DNA from: Pseudomonas sp. UBA1879
GTDB lineage: Bacteria; Pseudomonadota; Gammaproteobacteria; Pseudomonadales; Pseudomonadaceae
Assembly: GCF_002338065.1 (NCBI RefSeq)
Contig: NZ_DDHJ01000007.1
Span: 4,127 to 59,309 of the forward strand
Direction: 5' to 3'
DNA: 55,183 nucleotides
Shown here piece by piece: positions 52,965 to 55,183 of the stretch; positions within the stretch are counted from its first letter, which is position 1, and every line of letters starts with the position of its first letter. The notes beneath the pieces are model-generated. The model was not told where the DNA came from. It saw only the letters and a list, made by a program, of their open reading frames with translations, and did no database searches. Both the position numbers and the translations under genes were made by a program.

Positions 52965-53978
52965 ATGTTAATCAAGATCCCTTTCGCATCCGCCTGTAAA
53001 GAATCGGACGTCACGCCTGAATCAATTTACCTTTCGCGCCGTGCTGTGCTGGGCGCCTCATTGGCGGGGTTTGCGTTCAGTGCATTGCCTTCTTGGGCAC
53101 AGGCCGCTGACCCTTCCCGATACCCTGACGTCGAAGCTGGAAAACCGCCAGGCTGGTTCAGCGATAAGCTCACATCGACGAAATGGCAGGCGGTGACCGT
53201 TCAGAACGAAGCGATCACGCCGTTCAAGGACGCTACGCATTACAACAATTTCTATGAATTTGGCACCGACAAAGGCGATCCGGCGCAAAACGCTGGCTCA
53301 TTGAAAACCGAGCCTTGGACAGTCGTGATTGACGGCGAGGTAGCCAAGCCAGGTCGATACGCGCTCGAAGACTTCATGAAGCCTTACCAGTTGGAAGAGC
53401 GTATTTATCGTCTGCGCTGTGTCGAGGCGTGGTCGATGGTGATTCCCTGGATGGGCTTTCCCATTGCTGCGTTGCTCAAGCAGGTAGAGCCCACGGCGAA
53501 AGCGAAGTACATCCGCTTCGAAACGTTACAGGATCCCAAGACCATGCCCGGCCAGCGATCCGGTTTTGCATTGATCGACTGGCCGTACGTGGAAGGACTG
53601 CGACTGGATGAGGCAATGAATCCACTGGCGATACTGGCCGTAGGGATGTATGGGCGTGAGTTGCCCAATCAGAACGGTGCGCCCCTGCGCTTGGTGGTGC
53701 CGTGGAAGTACGGATTCAAAAGCGTGAAGTCTATTGTCCGAATCAGTCTGGTCAGCGAGCAGCCAAAAACAACCTGGCAAAGCATCTCGGCTAACGAGTA
53801 CGGTTTCTATGCAAACGTAAACCCTACCGTCGACCATCCACGCTGGACTCAAGCCCGCGAACGGCGACTCCCTAGCGGCTTGTTCAGCCCGAATATCCGG
53901 CCCACCGAGATGTTCAATGGTTACGGCGAGCAAGTAGCTTCTCTTTATACAGGCATGGATTTGCGGAAGGACTATTGA
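52965..53978 (+). CDS. msrP: Periplasmic methionine-sulfoxide reductase, molybdopterin subunit
   Basis: A 337-residue molybdenum-cofactor enzyme that reduces methionine sulfoxide in periplasmic proteins. A twin-arginine signal, SRRAVLGASLAGFAFSALP (about residues 24-45), directs folded export. The Mo-ligating Cys152 lies in YRLRCVEAWSMVIPWMG, and VVPWKYGFKSVKSI is conserved. It was formerly called YedY. Its stop overlaps the msrQ start by one base (TGATG). Confidence 0.96.
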   Translation: MLIKIPFASACKESDVTPESIYLSRRAVLGASLAGFAFSALPSWAQAADPSRYPDVEAGKPPGWFSDKLTSTKWQAVTVQNEAITPFKDATHYNNFYEFGTDKGDPAQNAGSLKTEPWTVVIDGEVAKPGRYALEDFMKPYQLEERIYRLRCVEAWSMVIPWMGFPIAALLKQVEPTAKAKYIRFETLQDPKTMPGQRSGFALIDWPYVEGLRLDEAMNPLAILAVGMYGRELPNQNGAPLRLVVPWKYGFKSVKSIVRISLVSEQPKTTWQSISANEYGFYANVNPTVDHPRWTQARERRLPSGLFSPNIRPTEMFNGYGEQVASLYTGMDLRKDY

Positions 53979-54598
53979 TGCGTTATCTGCTTTGGCGAGT
54001 AGCCGTCTTCGTGGCGATCTGTATTCCGCCAGCTATCTGGCTAAACCGGGCGTGGGCACTCGATCTGGGTCCGGATCCAGGAAAAGCACTGGTGGATCTT
54101 TTTGGGCTGGGCACGCTGGTGCTGCTACTGATTACGCTCGCAATGACGCCGCTTCAGCGCATTACCGGTTGGGCAGGGTGGGTGCATGTTCGTCGCCAGT
54201 TGGGGCTGTGGTGCTTCACTTATGCCTCGTTGCACATGCTCGGGTACGGCTTTTTTATCCTCGGTTTCGATTGGGCGCAGTTGGGCGTCGAGCTGGTCAA
54301 GCGGCCCTACATCATCGTAGGCAGCTTGGCTTTTCTTGGGCTTCTCACTCTGGCGGTTACGTCTAATCGCTACAGTCAGCGTCGGTTGGGCGCGCGATGG
54401 AAAAAGCTACACCGCTTGGCGTACCTGATTCTCGGGCTTGGGCTGTTGCATATGTTGTGGATCGTGCGCGCCGATCTCAAAGAGTGGGCGATCTATGCGG
54501 GGGTGGGGGTGTTGTTGTTATTGCTTCGTGTCCCGGTAATTGCGAGGCGAATCCCTCGGCGGGTCTATAGAAAGCCGGCGGCAGCAACAAAAGTTTAA
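53978..54598 (+). CDS. msrQ: Haem-binding membrane subunit MsrQ
   Basis: A 206-residue membrane protein with about five to six helices and the conserved His residues of the YedZ/ferric-reductase-like domain (RRQLGLWCFTYASLHML, KKLHRLAYLILGLGLLHML). It feeds electrons from the inner membrane to MsrP. It is fully coupled to msrP. The start is the ATG in the msrP stop; a TTG one codon earlier adds one residue and is unlikely. Confidence 0.95.
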   Translation: MRYLLWRVAVFVAICIPPAIWLNRAWALDLGPDPGKALVDLFGLGTLVLLLITLAMTPLQRITGWAGWVHVRRQLGLWCFTYASLHMLGYGFFILGFDWAQLGVELVKRPYIIVGSLAFLGLLTLAVTSNRYSQRRLGARWKKLHRLAYLILGLGLLHMLWIVRADLKEWAIYAGVGVLLLLLRVPVIARRIPRRVYRKPAAATKV

Positions 54599-54606
54599 AT
54601 AAGTGC

Positions 54607-54900
54607 TTGACGCCCCTCCGAATGTCTCTATAATTCGCCCCACTTCCGGCGCAGACGAAACGGAAAACTCCTTGATAATCAATGAGTTGGACGAAGTAGA
54701 CAGTGCGGAAGGCTTCGGTTTGCAGGTTGAATCGGCAGCGGTGAAAAAGGTGGTTGACAGCAGATTGTAACGCTGTAGAATTCGCCTCCCGCTGACCTGA
54801 GACGCCAAGTCGAAGCAAGCGCAAGTGGTTGAAGTTGATGAGGAAACTTTGAAAACTTCTGAAAATAACCGCTTGACAGATTGAGACGCTGCTGTAGAAT
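54607..54900 (+). promoter_or_regulatory. Three tandem rRNA operon promoters
   Basis: TTGACG/TATAAT (54607-54612, 54629-54634), TTGACA/TAGAAT (54754-54759, 54776-54781) and TTGACA/TAGAAT (54873-54878, 54895-54900) each have a 16-bp spacer. The last would start near 54907. These strong, closely similar boxes with short spacers are typical of rrn promoters subject to DksA/ppGpp control. Confidence 0.85.
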
Positions 54901-54935
54901 GCGCGCCTCGGTTGAGACGAAAGACTCAGCCAACC

Positions 54936-54947
54936 GCTCTTTAACAA
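54936..54947 (+). promoter_or_regulatory. rrn boxA antitermination signal
   Basis: GCTCTTTAACAA matches the boxA element of rRNA leaders, ~40 bp after the last promoter. Confidence 0.85.
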
Positions 54948-55097
54948 CTGAATCAAGCAATTCGTGTGGGTGCTTGCGCTGTAAGACTGAAGTCAACTGA
55001 TTATCAGCATCGCAGGATACTCCACGAGAAATCATGGTTTAACCAACGATTGCTGAGCCAAGTTTATAGGGTTTTCTCAAAACCCGATTGCAGTATT

Positions 55098-55183
55098 GAA
55101 CTGAAGAGTTTGATCATGGCTCAGATTGAACGCTGGCGGCAGGCCTAACACATGCAAGTCGAGCGGATGAAGGGAGCTTGCTC
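55098..55183 (+). rRNA. rrs: 16S ribosomal RNA, 5' end
   Basis: GAACTGAAGAGTTTGATCAT begins at 55098, followed by the universal GCTCAGATTGAACGCTGGCG region. The last bases (GAGCGGATGAAGGGAGCTTG) enter variable region 1 and fit Pseudomonas. The gene continues beyond the window. The 499-bp region before it holds the promoters and boxA. Confidence 0.97.

Overview
The window looks like a piece of a Pseudomonas chromosome, most likely from the P. fluorescens lineage. The evidence is the combination of a lapA/lapEBC biofilm-adhesin locus, a cbrX-cbrA-cbrB-crcZ-pcnB cluster, a PrrF-type iron sRNA, mrcB followed by lpoP, many Pseudomonas-type REP palindromes, and the first ~86 bases of a Pseudomonas-like 16S rRNA at the right edge. 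No prophage, transposase, CRISPR array or tRNA gene was seen. Nearly all genes are intact and have normal lengths for their families. Function calls rest on recognising protein sequences by eye; no database search was run.

Layout. 1-6.8 kb: biofilm locus, with the 5' part of a giant LapA-type adhesin (minus) divergent from its type I exporter lapE-lapB-lapC (plus). 7-13.4 kb: a chemoreceptor, then a minus-strand set of a DUF2845 protein, a large AsmA-like DUF748 protein and an rRNA-type methyltransferase. 13.4-20.1 kb: mgtA with a long structured leader, a thiolase and an MpaB-type oxygenase, separated by REP-rich spacers including a recent 190-bp-offset tandem duplication. 20.1-28.1 kb (minus): acsA, pgi and pcnB-folK-panB-panC. 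28.1-33.4 kb (minus): the CbrX/CbrA/CbrB carbon-nitrogen control system with the CrcZ sRNA, its sigma-54 promoter and a CbrB-type operator. 33.5-37.4 kb: gluQ and dksA (minus), then an aminotransferase and sfsA (plus). 37.4-41.7 kb: a small Rieske protein, a haem ABC importer hmuTUV behind a possible Fur site, deoC, and a Fur-box-preceded PrrF sRNA. 41.7-44.2 kb (minus): TfoX C-terminal-like, pentapeptide-repeat and APH/ATPase proteins. 44.3-48.2 kb: mrcB-lpoP-yqcC, then a DUF4124 protein. 48.6-54.6 kb (plus): ilvI-ilvH-ilvC, pssA, msrP-msrQ. 54.6-55.2 kb: three tandem rRNA promoters, boxA and the start of 16S rRNA.

How the genes work together. LapE/LapB/LapC would export LapA; its N-terminus carries the retention module and a TAAG site expected for the LapG protease, but lapD and lapG are not in the window. 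CbrA/CbrB would activate crcZ from a sigma-54 promoter, and CrcZ would sequester Hfq/Crc through six A-rich motifs, relieving catabolite repression; acsA is a plausible downstream beneficiary. Iron control appears twice (hmuTUV and PrrF). LpoP is the known partner of PBP1b in Pseudomonas, and MsrP/MsrQ form a periplasmic methionine-sulfoxide repair pair.

The least explained sequences are the mgtA leader (a 26-codon upstream ORF followed by a 12-bp hairpin), the palindromes between lapA and lapE, a CTG-initiated Rieske gene, and the REP families.
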